NCBI RefSeq assembly: GCF_000466485.1
Contig: NZ_KE992855.1
Span: forward strand, 8,073 to 69,781
DNA length: 61,709 nucleotides
Origin: [Clostridium] symbiosum ATCC 14940
GTDB taxonomy: Bacteria > Bacillota > Clostridia > Lachnospirales > Lachnospiraceae
Direction: 5' to 3'
The stretch's first letter is position 1. Each line of letters begins with the position of its first letter. The notes beneath the pieces are model-generated. The model was not told the origin of the DNA. It was given only the letters and a program-made list of their open reading frames with translations, and searched no databases. The position numbers were made by a program, and so were the translations under genes. Positions 1 to 9,677 of the stretch are shown piece after piece.

Positions 1-31
1 CTCGCGGAATACATCATGGCTGAACTGTTAC
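1..31 (-). repeat. End of a short interspersed repeat (copy cut by the window edge)
   Basis: The first 13 bases, CTCGCGGAATACA, are the exact reverse complement of bases inside the element at 31489-31649, and the following bases up to about 31 resemble that element's terminal GTTACTGTTCACA. The body of this copy would lie to the left of the window. Between here and the ATPase start (32-208) I see no gene and no convincing promoter, only the ATPase ribosome binding site. Confidence 0.5.
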
Positions 32-208
32 CAACAATTTGCATTGCGGGGCATAATCATTGTATGGATCCGGCATAATAACCCAATAACGGATACTGTG
101 CCGGCGCTGCGGATCCTGAGCGTGTGAAGTGCAGATAAAAGGAAAGAAGTTGCGATTCGGCCGGGCGGCAGCCGACCGGTGGGATCGTAATGGTAAGGAG
201 GCAGGTCA

Positions 209-2857
209 ATGATAAAGTTTTACATGGAAGACGCCGGGGAGGCGCTCAAAGAGACAGGCAGCACCCTTCACGGACTTGAGAGCAGGGAGGCTGAAATCCG
301 GCTGGAAAAAAACGGTCCCAATAAGCTGGCGGAACCGGAGCGGGAGTCTTTGCTTCTGCGCTTTGCAAAGCAGCTTAAGGACCCGATGATTATTGTACTT
401 CTGGCCGCAGCGCTGGTATCGGGAATTACTGCATTTTATGCAGGGGAATCATTTGCGGATGTGATAATTATCCTGGCTGTGGTGGTGATAAATGCCGTAC
501 TGGGAGTGTATCAGGAGAGTAAGGCAGAAAAAGCCATAGAAGCGCTGCAAAAGATGTCGGCGGCCGTTTCCAAGGTGTACAGGGACGGAAAGATGCAGAG
601 CATCAAGAGTGAAGAGCTGGTGGTGGGAGATGTGATACTTCTGGAGGCCGGCGATGCGGTACCGGCCGACGGACGCATACTGGAGTGCGCATCCCTGAAG
701 ATTGAGGAAGCGGCTCTGACCGGCGAGTCTGTTCCGGTCGAAAAACAGAGCGAAGCTCCGGGCAGCAGCGCAAGGGCCGGGGATAATAAGGCAAAAGAGA
801 TTCCGCTGGGCGACAGAAAAAACATGGTCTATATGGGAGGCACGGTAGTCTACGGAAGAGGAACGGCTGTTGTGACGGCCGCCGGCATGGATACGGAGAT
901 GGGAAAAATAGCAGACGCACTTGCCAGGGCCAAAGAAAACCAGACTCCGCTCCAGAAGAAGCTGACACAGCTCAGTAAAACGCTCAGTGTGCTGGTTCTG
1001 GGCATCTGTGTGTTCATCTTCATATTCAGTCTGGTCCGGGCCGGAGATTTTCATACTGAGGTTTTGATAGATACATTTATGGTGGCTGTCAGTCTTGCAG
1101 TGGCTGCAATTCCGGAGGGGCTTGCAACTGTAGTCACAATCGTGCTTGCGATCGGCGTTACCAATATGTCGAAGAAAAAAGCGATCATCCGGAAGCTGAC
1201 GGCAGTGGAAACGCTTGGCTGCGCCCAGGTGGTCTGCTCTGATAAAACAGGCACACTGACGCAGAATAAAATGACGGTAACGGAATTTGCGGGAAGTGAT
1301 GAAACACTTCTGGCCGAAGCTATGGCGCTCTGCAATGATGCCGAAGCGCAGGAGGGGGAGGAAGCCGTCGGAGAACCGACGGAGGCAGCCCTTGTCAATT
1401 ATGCGTCATCCCTTGGGATTTCCCAAAAAGAGCTGCAAAGCAGAATGCCCAGGGTGGGAGAGGCGCCGTTTGATTCCGTAAGAAAAATGATGTCGACCGT
1501 CCATCGTAATGCAAAAGGCCGGTTTATCCAGTATACGAAAGGTGCGCCGGACGAAGTATTAAAATGCTGTACCTCTATCTGGGAAAACGGGGCAGTCCGT
1601 CCTATGACGAAGGAAGACAGAGAACGGATTGAGTCGGAAAACAAGAAAATGGCAGATAAAGCGCTCCGGGTACTCGCAGGAGCTTTTAAAGAGACGGAGC
1701 TGAAACCGGAGGATACCTCCCCGGCGGCCCTGGAACGCGGGCTTGTTTTTATCGGTCTCACCGGAATGATTGATCCGGTAAGGCCGGAAGTTAAGGCGGC
1801 AATCCAGGAATGCCGTCAGGCCGGAATCAGGCCGGTCATGATCACCGGTGATCACCGGGATACGGCTGCCGCCATAGCCATGGAGCTTGGAATCATCACA
1901 TCCCCAGACCAGGCGGTAACGGGAGCGGAGCTGGATGAAATGAGTGAGGCTCAGTTTTCCGATAAGATAGAGAATTTTTCCGTCTATGCCAGAGTTCAGC
2001 CCGAACACAAGGTCCGTATCGTACAGGGCTGGCAGGAAAAGGGAATGGTTACTGCTATGACGGGGGACGGAGTCAACGACGCTCCTTCCATTAAAAATGC
2101 CGATATCGGTGTCGGTATGGGTATCACAGGTACGGATGTAACGAAAAATGTTGCCGATATGGTTCTCGCAGACGACAATTTTGCCACCATCGTGGCGGCT
2201 GTCAGGGAAGGGCGGAGGATATACGATAATATCCGCAAAGCCATCCAGTTTCTGCTGGCCTCGAATCTGAGCGAAGTCCTCAGTGTCTTTGTGGCCACAC
2301 TTCTCGGCTTTGTCATTTTAAAACCGGTGCATCTGCTGTGGATTAACCTGATTACAGACTGCTTTCCGGCCCTGGCTCTGGGAATGGAGGAGGCGGAGGA
2401 TGATATTATGGAACGGAAGCCGAGAGAGGCAAAGGACGGAATATTTTCCGGCGGCCTGGGGACGGACGTAATTTACCAGGGAATCCTGATTTCGGCGCTT
2501 ACACTGGCAGCCTATTTTATCGGCCACCGGATCGAGTCCGGGATATGGGAGATTGCGCCCAGTGCCGATGGCATTACGATGGCCTTTCTGACCATGTCCA
2601 TGACGGAAATTTTCCATTCCTTCAATATGCGCTCACAGAGGAAATCGGTGTTCAGCCTGAAAGGTCATAATAAGGTTTTGTGGGGCGCCATGCTGTTCTC
2701 GCTGGTGCTGACCACACTTGTCATTTATGTGCCGTTTCTTTCCAGGGCATTCGGCTTTGAGCATATTTCACTGATGGAATATATTACGGCGCTTTTGCTG
2801 GCATTTTTAATTATACCGGCGGTGGAAATTGTAAAGTGGATCCAGAGGCATCGGTAG
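209..2857 (+). CDS. Calcium-type P-type ATPase (P2 family)
   Basis: Membrane pump that uses ATP to export a divalent cation, most likely Ca2+. At 882 residues it has the normal length for bacterial SERCA/PMCA-like pumps. Seen in order: an N-terminal cation-ATPase domain, the actuator TGES loop near residue 171, the TM4 motif AAIPEGL near residue 305, the phosphorylated Asp345 in CSDKTGTLT, the hinge TGDGVNDAP near residue 618, and a C-terminal helix with LLWINLITD. The PEGL motif and the N..D pair in TM6 fit calcium pumps rather than heavy-metal or K+ pumps. The start is set by AAGGAGG seven bases before the ATG. It appears monocistronic and ends in a bidirectional terminator shared with the convergent XRE gene. 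Mn2+ as substrate cannot be excluded. Confidence 0.93.
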   Translation: MIKFYMEDAGEALKETGSTLHGLESREAEIRLEKNGPNKLAEPERESLLLRFAKQLKDPMIIVLLAAALVSGITAFYAGESFADVIIILAVVVINAVLGVYQESKAEKAIEALQKMSAAVSKVYRDGKMQSIKSEELVVGDVILLEAGDAVPADGRILECASLKIEEAALTGESVPVEKQSEAPGSSARAGDNKAKEIPLGDRKNMVYMGGTVVYGRGTAVVTAAGMDTEMGKIADALARAKENQTPLQKKLTQLSKTLSVLVLGICVFIFIFSLVRAGDFHTEVLIDTFMVAVSLAVAAIPEGLATVVTIVLAIGVTNMSKKKAIIRKLTAVETLGCAQVVCSDKTGTLTQNKMTVTEFAGSDETLLAEAMALCNDAEAQEGEEAVGEPTEAALVNYASSLGISQKELQSRMPRVGEAPFDSVRKMMSTVHRNAKGRFIQYTKGAPDEVLKCCTSIWENGAVRPMTKEDRERIESENKKMADKALRVLAGAFKETELKPEDTSPAALERGLVFIGLTGMIDPVRPEVKAAIQECRQAGIRPVMITGDHRDTAAAIAMELGIITSPDQAVTGAELDEMSEAQFSDKIENFSVYARVQPEHKVRIVQGWQEKGMVTAMTGDGVNDAPSIKNADIGVGMGITGTDVTKNVADMVLADDNFATIVAAVREGRRIYDNIRKAIQFLLASNLSEVLSVFVATLLGFVILKPVHLLWINLITDCFPALALGMEEAEDDIMERKPREAKDGIFSGGLGTDVIYQGILISALTLAAYFIGHRIESGIWEIAPSADGITMAFLTMSMTEIFHSFNMRSQRKSVFSLKGHNKVLWGAMLFSLVLTTLVIYVPFLSRAFGFEHISLMEYITALLLAFLIIPAVEIVKWIQRHR

Positions 2858-2930
2858 CAGTATTCAATAAAACCTGCAATACCTGAGCGATAAGCAAAAG
2901 TTTCAGATGCATTGAAGATAAACAGAGAGC

Positions 2931-2999
2931 AAAAAAGATCAGAAGGAAAGAAGCGGCAGCCGGTATGCGGCACCGTTTCTTTCCTTCTAATCTTTTTTT
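2931..2999. terminator. Bidirectional intrinsic terminator between the ATPase and XRE genes
   Basis: A long hairpin pairs 2931-2952 with roughly 2977-2999. It has an A-run on the left side and a T-run on the right, so it can end transcription from either direction. The last codons of the minus-strand XRE gene (stop at 2987) lie inside the right arm. Confidence 0.85.
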
Positions 3000-3496
3000 A
3001 ATTCACAGATGCTTTTAGCTTTGTTTATAATCTTAAGCCGTTCAATGGCAATCAGCAAATCCTCCCTGAACAGCTTGGCAGTTTCCGGATAGAGAGCCTC
3101 TCCGTCGTAAAATGCAGGCTCCGTTCCTCCGGCAGTCAGCTGGGCCAAAATAAAATCCAGATAAATTTTTATATCACGTGTACCGGATTCCCGATATTTA
3201 TTAATCATTTCTTCCGACTCAAATAATCGGGCCGCACTTGAACTGCCGGAATACAGTTGTGCGGCTGTATAAAGAGAATCAGACCCCTGCTGATCATTTT
3301 CAGCAGATTCCGTACCCATCAGGTTTTCCATGGTGGTATCTAAAAAATCAGATATCTTCCGGAGCTTATCCACACTTGGCTTATTCTTATTAAATTTACT
3401 GATCGAGCTTCTGGCAAATCCTAATTCCTGTTCCAATCGGTTAACCGAGTATCCTTTTAATTTGGCGAGATCACGAATTCGTTCATACAATCCCAT
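2987..3496 (-). CDS. XRE-family helix-turn-helix regulator
   Basis: A 169-residue probable transcription factor. Residues about 5-60 form a classic XRE/Cro-type HTH (LAKLKGYSVNRLEQELGFA, then SISKFNKNKPS). The remaining ~105 residues are helical and charged, with no domain I recognise. The ATG is preceded by GAGG at good spacing. The gene is transcribed away from the giant cluster gene, with only 21 bases between their starts, so its promoter must lie inside the 5' part of that gene. On the minus strand TTGATA and TATAAT flank an 18-base spacer just before the ATG, but using them would give an almost leaderless mRNA. It could regulate the neighbouring surface cluster or only itself; the sequence does not decide. 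Confidence 0.85.
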   Translation of the reverse strand: MGLYERIRDLAKLKGYSVNRLEQELGFARSSISKFNKNKPSVDKLRKISDFLDTTMENLMGTESAENDQQGSDSLYTAAQLYSGSSSAARLFESEEMINKYRESGTRDIKIYLDFILAQLTAGGTEPAFYDGEALYPETAKLFREDLLIAIERLKIINKAKSICELKKD

Positions 3497-3517
3497 AATT
3501 ATACCTCAAATTTTGCG

Positions 3518-6500
3518 TTGGTATCAAAGGAGGAAAACGCTGCAACTCCCAGCGTGGCGACTGCATGCGATGCAGACGAAATCAAAGACGAAAGCTCCCA
3601 TGGAGAAACAGATAAGAAGAGGAAAAACCGTAAGTACGAATTAGTCTTAACAGGCGAAGACCTGCTGACAGAAGATGCTTATGTAACAGACATTAAAGGG
3701 GAGCGGCAGCCTGATATAGAGGTATCGATTAAAGACGACACAGGTTTACAAGCTGCCGTAAAGATTCAGGAAAATGAGGACGGTAAGGCGGAGGTCTTCC
3801 TGCTCCCCGGCACTTACCCTGTCAGGCTGACGGCCACAAATCCGGAAACGGGGAATCCGGTAACCGACGTCCGTTATGTGACGATAGAAGCAGGGGAACA
3901 AATCCTGTTCGACGCCCCCACCCTGTTTGTGGGGACAAGAAATACGGGCTTTGATCTGCTCTCCGGAGTGCGCGCAGTCAGTGAAGATGGCCAGACGGTC
4001 CCGGTGAAGGTAAAAGACGACAGTGAGCTGGATGCAGCCAGAGTAACCGTTACGGATGAAGAGACAGGGCAGGAGAACGCGAAGCTGAAGCAGGGAGTAT
4101 ACAGCGTGGTATTGGCTGCCGACCATCCGGTGAGCAAAGAGGAGTTCACCTGCAAACGCCGGGTGGAGATTAAAGACGGATATTATATCTATGCTCCTGA
4201 TTTAGAAGTCCGTGCCAATACGACGGATTACGATCCCCTGGAGGGAGTTGTCGTAAGGGATGAAAAGGACGAGCCCATCGAGCATGCAGAAGTCCGTATC
4301 AAAGACATGTCGTCACTTTATACTACCGGAAATCCTCAGAACGCGCTGCCGGACGACGTTCCCCGGCCGGCGACTATGTCCGATGCGGTTCCGGAACAGC
4401 CTGCCGGCATGCGTTCCCGCAGGGCCGCAGCAGTTACGGTAACGGAATACCCGCCGCTGCAGGAAGACCAGTCGTATCAGATTCTTCTTGCGTCGGAGGA
4501 TGAGGGGGGAAACGAGATCACGACAGTGAGAAACATCCGGGCCACTGAGGCGGCTACCCATGTTATCTCCTACCTGTTAAACACGATTGCACCGGTAAAG
4601 TATGGGAATGCAGTCGACCTGGATCCGAAAGCTTCCGGCGGGACAACGGCCGGCCAGGTGATAAAACGGCTTACCAGCGACCCGGCATATAAGAAATTGT
4701 ACAATGTCCAGATTGAAATGGGTAAAAACGACACCCTTGGCGGAACCGGTGCGGCCGGCAATGTATTAGAGGTCGTGCGTCCGGGGATGAACGGCAGCGG
4801 CCTGAGCAGTTTTATGATAGTCATTAATGATAAGACATTGACTCTTACAGAAGATATCGAGTTTAGGAGCGGACTGTCTACGTCCTTGCGGAACGGAACC
4901 ATCGTTACGGATGGAAATCGGCTGTCGCTGGGAGCGAAATCAGCGGGAACCTCCCTTAGCTTAATCAGTATTAATTTTAAGCTTCCGCCCGGAACTACGG
5001 ACTTTTTGGAACTCAGCAACCGCTTGTTCTTCGATGAAGTGAAGCTGCCCCCGGAAATCGTAAGCAGACAAAGGCCGGATACCTCAGATGTATATATTAC
5101 TACCAGAAACAGGGTACAATTTGGCGGCGCTCTCGCAGGGAGCGGGCTGGTTTTAAATGTCGATGAGAATACCAGAGAGAGCTTTGTGGGATATAACCGC
5201 GGTTTCAATGCACCGACAGGAATCGACGGCGCATCCATAAATATGCGAAAGAACTCGGAGCTGTGGTCGAGCCGGCTGAAGCTTAGCGGGAGCCTGAGTT
5301 TTGAGAAGGATAATTCCCAGCTTAAGCTGGTCAGCTGGACGGAGGAGGGGAAGCCTCTTGTGTCAAACGTGAGGGACCTTGAAGTCGCCGGACTCAACAA
5401 TACGCTCTATCTTTATAACCATCAAAACAGAGATGTAAATTCGGACAACCCGATGCTCATAATCGACAACCGTATGACTACGAGAAACGGGCCATTGATT
5501 CTGGATGATCTGGATCAGAATGGCTCCGCTTCCACCAGTGTACAAAAATTTGAAGCGCTGCAGAAAAATAAGGACGCAACTTCCCGTCCATTCAAAGCGG
5601 GGGATGTCATAGTTAAGTTTAAGGAGCCGGCCAATGCCGATGCGACCCATTTTGAGAGCAGAATCGATAATGCGGTCCAGGGCTCCGGCACTAAGATATT
5701 TAATCTTAAGGCCAACAGGCAGACGGGGGAAATTATCCTTACAGATGAGAAACCCATCCGGATTACGAATGAGGCCAATGGTGACATAAGAGATTTTTCC
5801 ACCCATAAGGAGGCGATTGATTTTATTACGTCGCTAAGCGGCGATCCGGACGTCACGGTAAAGCTGATGACGGACTATGCGCTGACGAAGGAGGATCGGG
5901 ATGCATGGGCAGAGCTGAACGGATACCAGGGCATAATCACGCTCACTTCTGACACAGCCCTGGACGGCACGCCGAGAAGGCTTAGGATCCGGAACGGCAG
6001 CCCCGCAATGAACTTGCCGGTAGCGGCAAAGGGGGTTGTATTTAAGGATATCGCTTTCCGTGTTGATGAGGCAAAATATTTCTATGCAAACGGCACGCCG
6101 GTGACCTTTGGCGAGAATGTGACATTTGTGGATAACAACCCTTTTACCGGGGTTTTTGGCGGCAGCAATCTGACGGATCTATCCGGCGATGCCAGCATTA
6201 CCATCCGTTCCGGACTCTTTGAAAATGTGTATGGCGGAGGACGGGATAGGAAAGTGGCCAATGCCAGTGTCAATGTTACAGGAGGCACCATAAAGTCACT
6301 TTACGGAGGCATGAAAGGCGACAACAGCAAGCCGACAGGAAAAGCGGAATTGACGGTCGGCAATGCCGTCAGTGAACTTGCAATCGACAATATCTATAAT
6401 TTTGATCAGGTAAACATTGCACAGAATGCAGAGGTGACCGTAAGCGGCAAACTGAACTACCGTCAGTCGGATACCATGGATTATCAGGGAAAGCTGGAAC

Positions 6501-9500
6501 TGGGGTCAGGCTCCATTCTGAGATTCCTTGAGGCGGACAACCGCGTTGGGTCTCTTGGGATAATAACGGGAACCGCGGAACTGCTGCTGAAGCGGACCGG
6601 TTCGGGCCTTGTTACGACGCCCCTGGTTCTGGATGATGTAAATCTTCCGCTGGACGTCAAGCATGGAGCTGCGATCCTGCTGGGGTATTCGGGAACGGAT
6701 CAGGCTCAGATTAATGATATCCTGTTAAGATTTACCCGGAAGGATCGGGCTACTACCGAGGGAATCGAAGCAGGCAGCACGATTCAGGGTGGTTTGATGG
6801 CCGACACGGACGACGGGACCGTGGGCCTAGGGTACCCGGTATCGCTCTCAGTCAACGGAGGGCAGCATTCTTATTATGAATCGGTCGCAGATGCTCTGGG
6901 AACCGTCAGCACCGGAAACTCATATGAACTGGCATTCAGAAAAGAAGGCTACCGCCTGACGGCAAAAGAGCTGGATGCGATTAAGAAGAGCGGAAGCTCT
7001 GCGACTAAAATTACGTTTACCAGCACTTTTGAGCTCTTGGCCAGTGATCCCATACTGCCCGGAGAAATAGTTGGCCAGACGGTTAAACGGAACGTCAGAC
7101 TGGGTGAGGATCTGGAATGCGGGGCAAACACTGAGCTGACTAAGATCAGGATCACCTTCACTGCGGCGGCAGATATACTGGCCGGCGGCTATGATCTTAC
7201 AATCGGGCCTGAGACTGAAATTGTACCATTCAGCGGAAAATATCCCGACCTCTATGGGGGCGGTAAGACGGCTATTGTTGGTGATACCAGCCTTAAAATA
7301 ATGAGCGGTACTTTTGACTCTGTTTATGGAGGCGGGAGCCAGGCATCTGCCGCAGTCGACGGAAGCACCAGTGTAATCTTACCGGCCACAGGTTCAGGCG
7401 ACATGGCAAAAGTCAGAAATCTGATCACTCCGGGCGGTAAGGGAAATGTGACAAAGACGGCCAGCCTGGAGGTGCGCGGAGGCTTTTTTGGAACTGAATC
7501 GGCAGGAGGCCATGGCGGTGCGTTAGAGATTTACGGGGGAATGTCGGGAACCACGGTAGATAAAGTCAGAATAGAAATGTCGGGAGCCGGCTCCTGGGGA
7601 CCAATTCGGATCTACGGAGCAGGAAACGCTTCAGTCGGTTCCTGTGAGATAGACGTAAAGGATGATCCGGTCGGTTCCATGAAAGAGGTAAAAAAACTGG
7701 ATGTCTACGGAGGCGGTGCGGGCAGCGGCAGCGTGAACGGGAATGTGTCGATTGCGATAGATCTCAGTACCACATTACTGGAGGATTCGGATCGGATTGG
7801 AACCGTCAGCGGCTACGGAGTAGAATCCACGGCAACGGGAGTATTAAAGGAAGACGTCGGAGGGACCAGGACGGTGACTCTGACCAAGCCGGATCCCTCC
7901 TCAGCCACTTCCGTGGCAATCAATACGGTTAAGGGCTTTACGGAGCTTACGATCGGAAGCGCTGCCGATACGTCTCATCTGTTGCTGGTGGTAGAAAACC
8001 TGGACAGCGATCCCTTTGCGGGGGTAAACAAAAGAACCGGTATCCTGAATATGGTCAACGCAAAGCTGGAATTGACAGGAACAGATGCAGGAAAGGTAGG
8101 AGTGTTAAAATCGGGGGGAACCCTGGAGAGCCATATTCATATTAATAAGCCGGACGGCGGCCCGACGATACCTCTTCAAATCGATGAGAGGGCCGACATT
8201 ACAGGTCCTAAAGTGGATCTCTCCCTGTCCGGCGGAAAAACAGTATCCGCTGGAGACATCATATTGGAATTTGCAGATCCGTCAAAGGCAGATCCGCTCA
8301 AGTATCAGAATATGCGGAGTAATTACAATATCATGAAAAAGACCGAAAACAGCAAAGGGTATATTTATCTGGCAAAACCGGCGACCCATACCACCATGGT
8401 CCGGGTGGAATATCCCGACGGCCTTGATACGGCCGATGCGGCTGAAAACAGAAAGAACCTTGTCTTCCGTTATGACGGCGATGTGGCCGTAAAAGGCGGT
8501 TATGTGATTGGAATGCCGAGAAATGAGGCGGGAGATCCCGTCCAATCTCTGGCGTACACAAGACATGATCCCGGCTGGGATGGAACAAAAGATACAATGC
8601 CGGCAAATGCACAGGAGATTGTTTTTACCGGAGAACCTGGTACTACGGCGGCGGACGGACGGCTGGACGGTCTGGTCATAAAACAGGAGACCTTGTATAT
8701 TGCTCATATCATGGACGAGATGGGAAATGTTGCCACGGTTATCCTGGACACCCTTGCACCGTCACAGTCCGGGACGGATGTTACCGTCGTCTATGACCCC
8801 GCCACAGGGGATTACAGCTTCAGCGTCACAGTAAAAGACATGACGGTTGACTGGATGCCTCCGGACCCGCTTGATCCGGCCTCTCATCTGTCCTATACGG
8901 CTCACGGTGTCAAACAGTGGGCGTGGGCAGTTGGGCCTGCCGCTGGCAATATAATGGCCGAGGCGGCAGCAAAAGAAGAGCTGATGGCAGCCGCGCCCGA
9001 TCAGAACGGGATACAGGAAACGGCAATACCTAATCCGCCCCTGATAGACGGAACGGAAGGCAATTACACATTTAGAGTTCCCGGAACTGCATTGACGAAA
9101 GATTCGGTAGTGTGGGTCTATGCAAAAGACAACTTAAATAATACGGTAAAGATTGCGATACCGGTAGGTGACAAGATGATTGATGTGGATGTGCCGATGA
9201 AGGTTAAGATGGTGGCGCTCAAAGCGGCTCCGGGAGAACCTCTGCCGGCTCCGAGGCTGCTCGCTCCCGTATGTTACATTGCAAACAGGGGAGAATCGAG
9301 AGTAAAAGTCGAAATTACGTCCTTTGAAGATACCACACCGTCATCCGGCAAAGAGATTACACTGGTGAACCGTCAGGAGGGGCTCAGCGGCAATGAGATG
9401 GGACTGCTTATAGGACCTCTGGCCCCGAGTGACCCCGATTATATCGGAAACTTTGCCACCAGGAACGTATTGGACGGCATCACACCAGCCACGCCGCTGG

Positions 9501-9658
9501 ATATGGGGATTATGGAGCCGGCGGCATCCCGGACCCACGGGCTGAATTTTACTTTTTATGCAGTCTATGATGCTGAGAATATCCAGCCTACCCGCGCGGA
9601 CGGAATGACGGGCCGGCTTTCATATCGGTTTACCGTCGTGCCTTCTGCTGTGCCTTAA
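3518..9658 (+). CDS. Giant beta-rich repeat surface protein, 5' end apparently missing
   Basis: A ~2,046-residue protein of unknown function heading the cluster. It has no ATG start: the frame is open from 3461, and the first usable codon is a TTG at 3518 with no ribosome binding site upstream. The only AAAGGAGG (3526-3533) lies inside the coding sequence and is 20 bases from the next in-frame GTG (3554). No signal peptide is visible, and the first residues (SKEENAATPSVATACDADE) look like a mature N-terminal linker. Residues ~30-400 contain Cna/Ig-like beta modules. From ~900 to ~1,450 Gly-rich strands recur with YGGG/YGGM motifs, as in beta-solenoid adhesins. No LPXTG, SLH, WxL or choline-binding anchor is seen at the C-terminus. 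The gene is followed after 19 bases by the next cluster gene. It is either 5'-truncated or started in an unusual way. Confidence 0.75.
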   Translation: MVSKEENAATPSVATACDADEIKDESSHGETDKKRKNRKYELVLTGEDLLTEDAYVTDIKGERQPDIEVSIKDDTGLQAAVKIQENEDGKAEVFLLPGTYPVRLTATNPETGNPVTDVRYVTIEAGEQILFDAPTLFVGTRNTGFDLLSGVRAVSEDGQTVPVKVKDDSELDAARVTVTDEETGQENAKLKQGVYSVVLAADHPVSKEEFTCKRRVEIKDGYYIYAPDLEVRANTTDYDPLEGVVVRDEKDEPIEHAEVRIKDMSSLYTTGNPQNALPDDVPRPATMSDAVPEQPAGMRSRRAAAVTVTEYPPLQEDQSYQILLASEDEGGNEITTVRNIRATEAATHVISYLLNTIAPVKYGNAVDLDPKASGGTTAGQVIKRLTSDPAYKKLYNVQIEMGKNDTLGGTGAAGNVLEVVRPGMNGSGLSSFMIVINDKTLTLTEDIEFRSGLSTSLRNGTIVTDGNRLSLGAKSAGTSLSLISINFKLPPGTTDFLELSNRLFFDEVKLPPEIVSRQRPDTSDVYITTRNRVQFGGALAGSGLVLNVDENTRESFVGYNRGFNAPTGIDGASINMRKNSELWSSRLKLSGSLSFEKDNSQLKLVSWTEEGKPLVSNVRDLEVAGLNNTLYLYNHQNRDVNSDNPMLIIDNRMTTRNGPLILDDLDQNGSASTSVQKFEALQKNKDATSRPFKAGDVIVKFKEPANADATHFESRIDNAVQGSGTKIFNLKANRQTGEIILTDEKPIRITNEANGDIRDFSTHKEAIDFITSLSGDPDVTVKLMTDYALTKEDRDAWAELNGYQGIITLTSDTALDGTPRRLRIRNGSPAMNLPVAAKGVVFKDIAFRVDEAKYFYANGTPVTFGENVTFVDNNPFTGVFGGSNLTDLSGDASITIRSGLFENVYGGGRDRKVANASVNVTGGTIKSLYGGMKGDNSKPTGKAELTVGNAVSELAIDNIYNFDQVNIAQNAEVTVSGKLNYRQSDTMDYQGKLELGSGSILRFLEADNRVGSLGIITGTAELLLKRTGSGLVTTPLVLDDVNLPLDVKHGAAILLGYSGTDQAQINDILLRFTRKDRATTEGIEAGSTIQGGLMADTDDGTVGLGYPVSLSVNGGQHSYYESVADALGTVSTGNSYELAFRKEGYRLTAKELDAIKKSGSSATKITFTSTFELLASDPILPGEIVGQTVKRNVRLGEDLECGANTELTKIRITFTAAADILAGGYDLTIGPETEIVPFSGKYPDLYGGGKTAIVGDTSLKIMSGTFDSVYGGGSQASAAVDGSTSVILPATGSGDMAKVRNLITPGGKGNVTKTASLEVRGGFFGTESAGGHGGALEIYGGMSGTTVDKVRIEMSGAGSWGPIRIYGAGNASVGSCEIDVKDDPVGSMKEVKKLDVYGGGAGSGSVNGNVSIAIDLSTTLLEDSDRIGTVSGYGVESTATGVLKEDVGGTRTVTLTKPDPSSATSVAINTVKGFTELTIGSAADTSHLLLVVENLDSDPFAGVNKRTGILNMVNAKLELTGTDAGKVGVLKSGGTLESHIHINKPDGGPTIPLQIDERADITGPKVDLSLSGGKTVSAGDIILEFADPSKADPLKYQNMRSNYNIMKKTENSKGYIYLAKPATHTTMVRVEYPDGLDTADAAENRKNLVFRYDGDVAVKGGYVIGMPRNEAGDPVQSLAYTRHDPGWDGTKDTMPANAQEIVFTGEPGTTAADGRLDGLVIKQETLYIAHIMDEMGNVATVILDTLAPSQSGTDVTVVYDPATGDYSFSVTVKDMTVDWMPPDPLDPASHLSYTAHGVKQWAWAVGPAAGNIMAEAAAKEELMAAAPDQNGIQETAIPNPPLIDGTEGNYTFRVPGTALTKDSVVWVYAKDNLNNTVKIAIPVGDKMIDVDVPMKVKMVALKAAPGEPLPAPRLLAPVCYIANRGESRVKVEITSFEDTTPSSGKEITLVNRQEGLSGNEMGLLIGPLAPSDPDYIGNFATRNVLDGITPATPLDMGIMEPAASRTHGLNFTFYAVYDAENIQPTRADGMTGRLSYRFTVVPSAVP

Positions 9659-9677
9659 GAAGGAGGTGGAAGATGCC

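Noticed and set aside
1-208. Possible Mn2+ (yybP-ykoY) riboswitch before the Ca-type ATPase
   Set aside because: The conserved loop sequences of that riboswitch are not present.
449-1054. Long antisense reading frame inside the P-type ATPase gene
   Set aside because: It is a shadow of a strongly supported gene, with no ribosome binding site and a composition unlike a protein.
4570-5400. 276-codon antisense frame inside the giant gene
   Set aside because: The Ser/Pro/Leu-rich translation is the expected mirror of a beta-rich Gly/Asp protein; no start signal.
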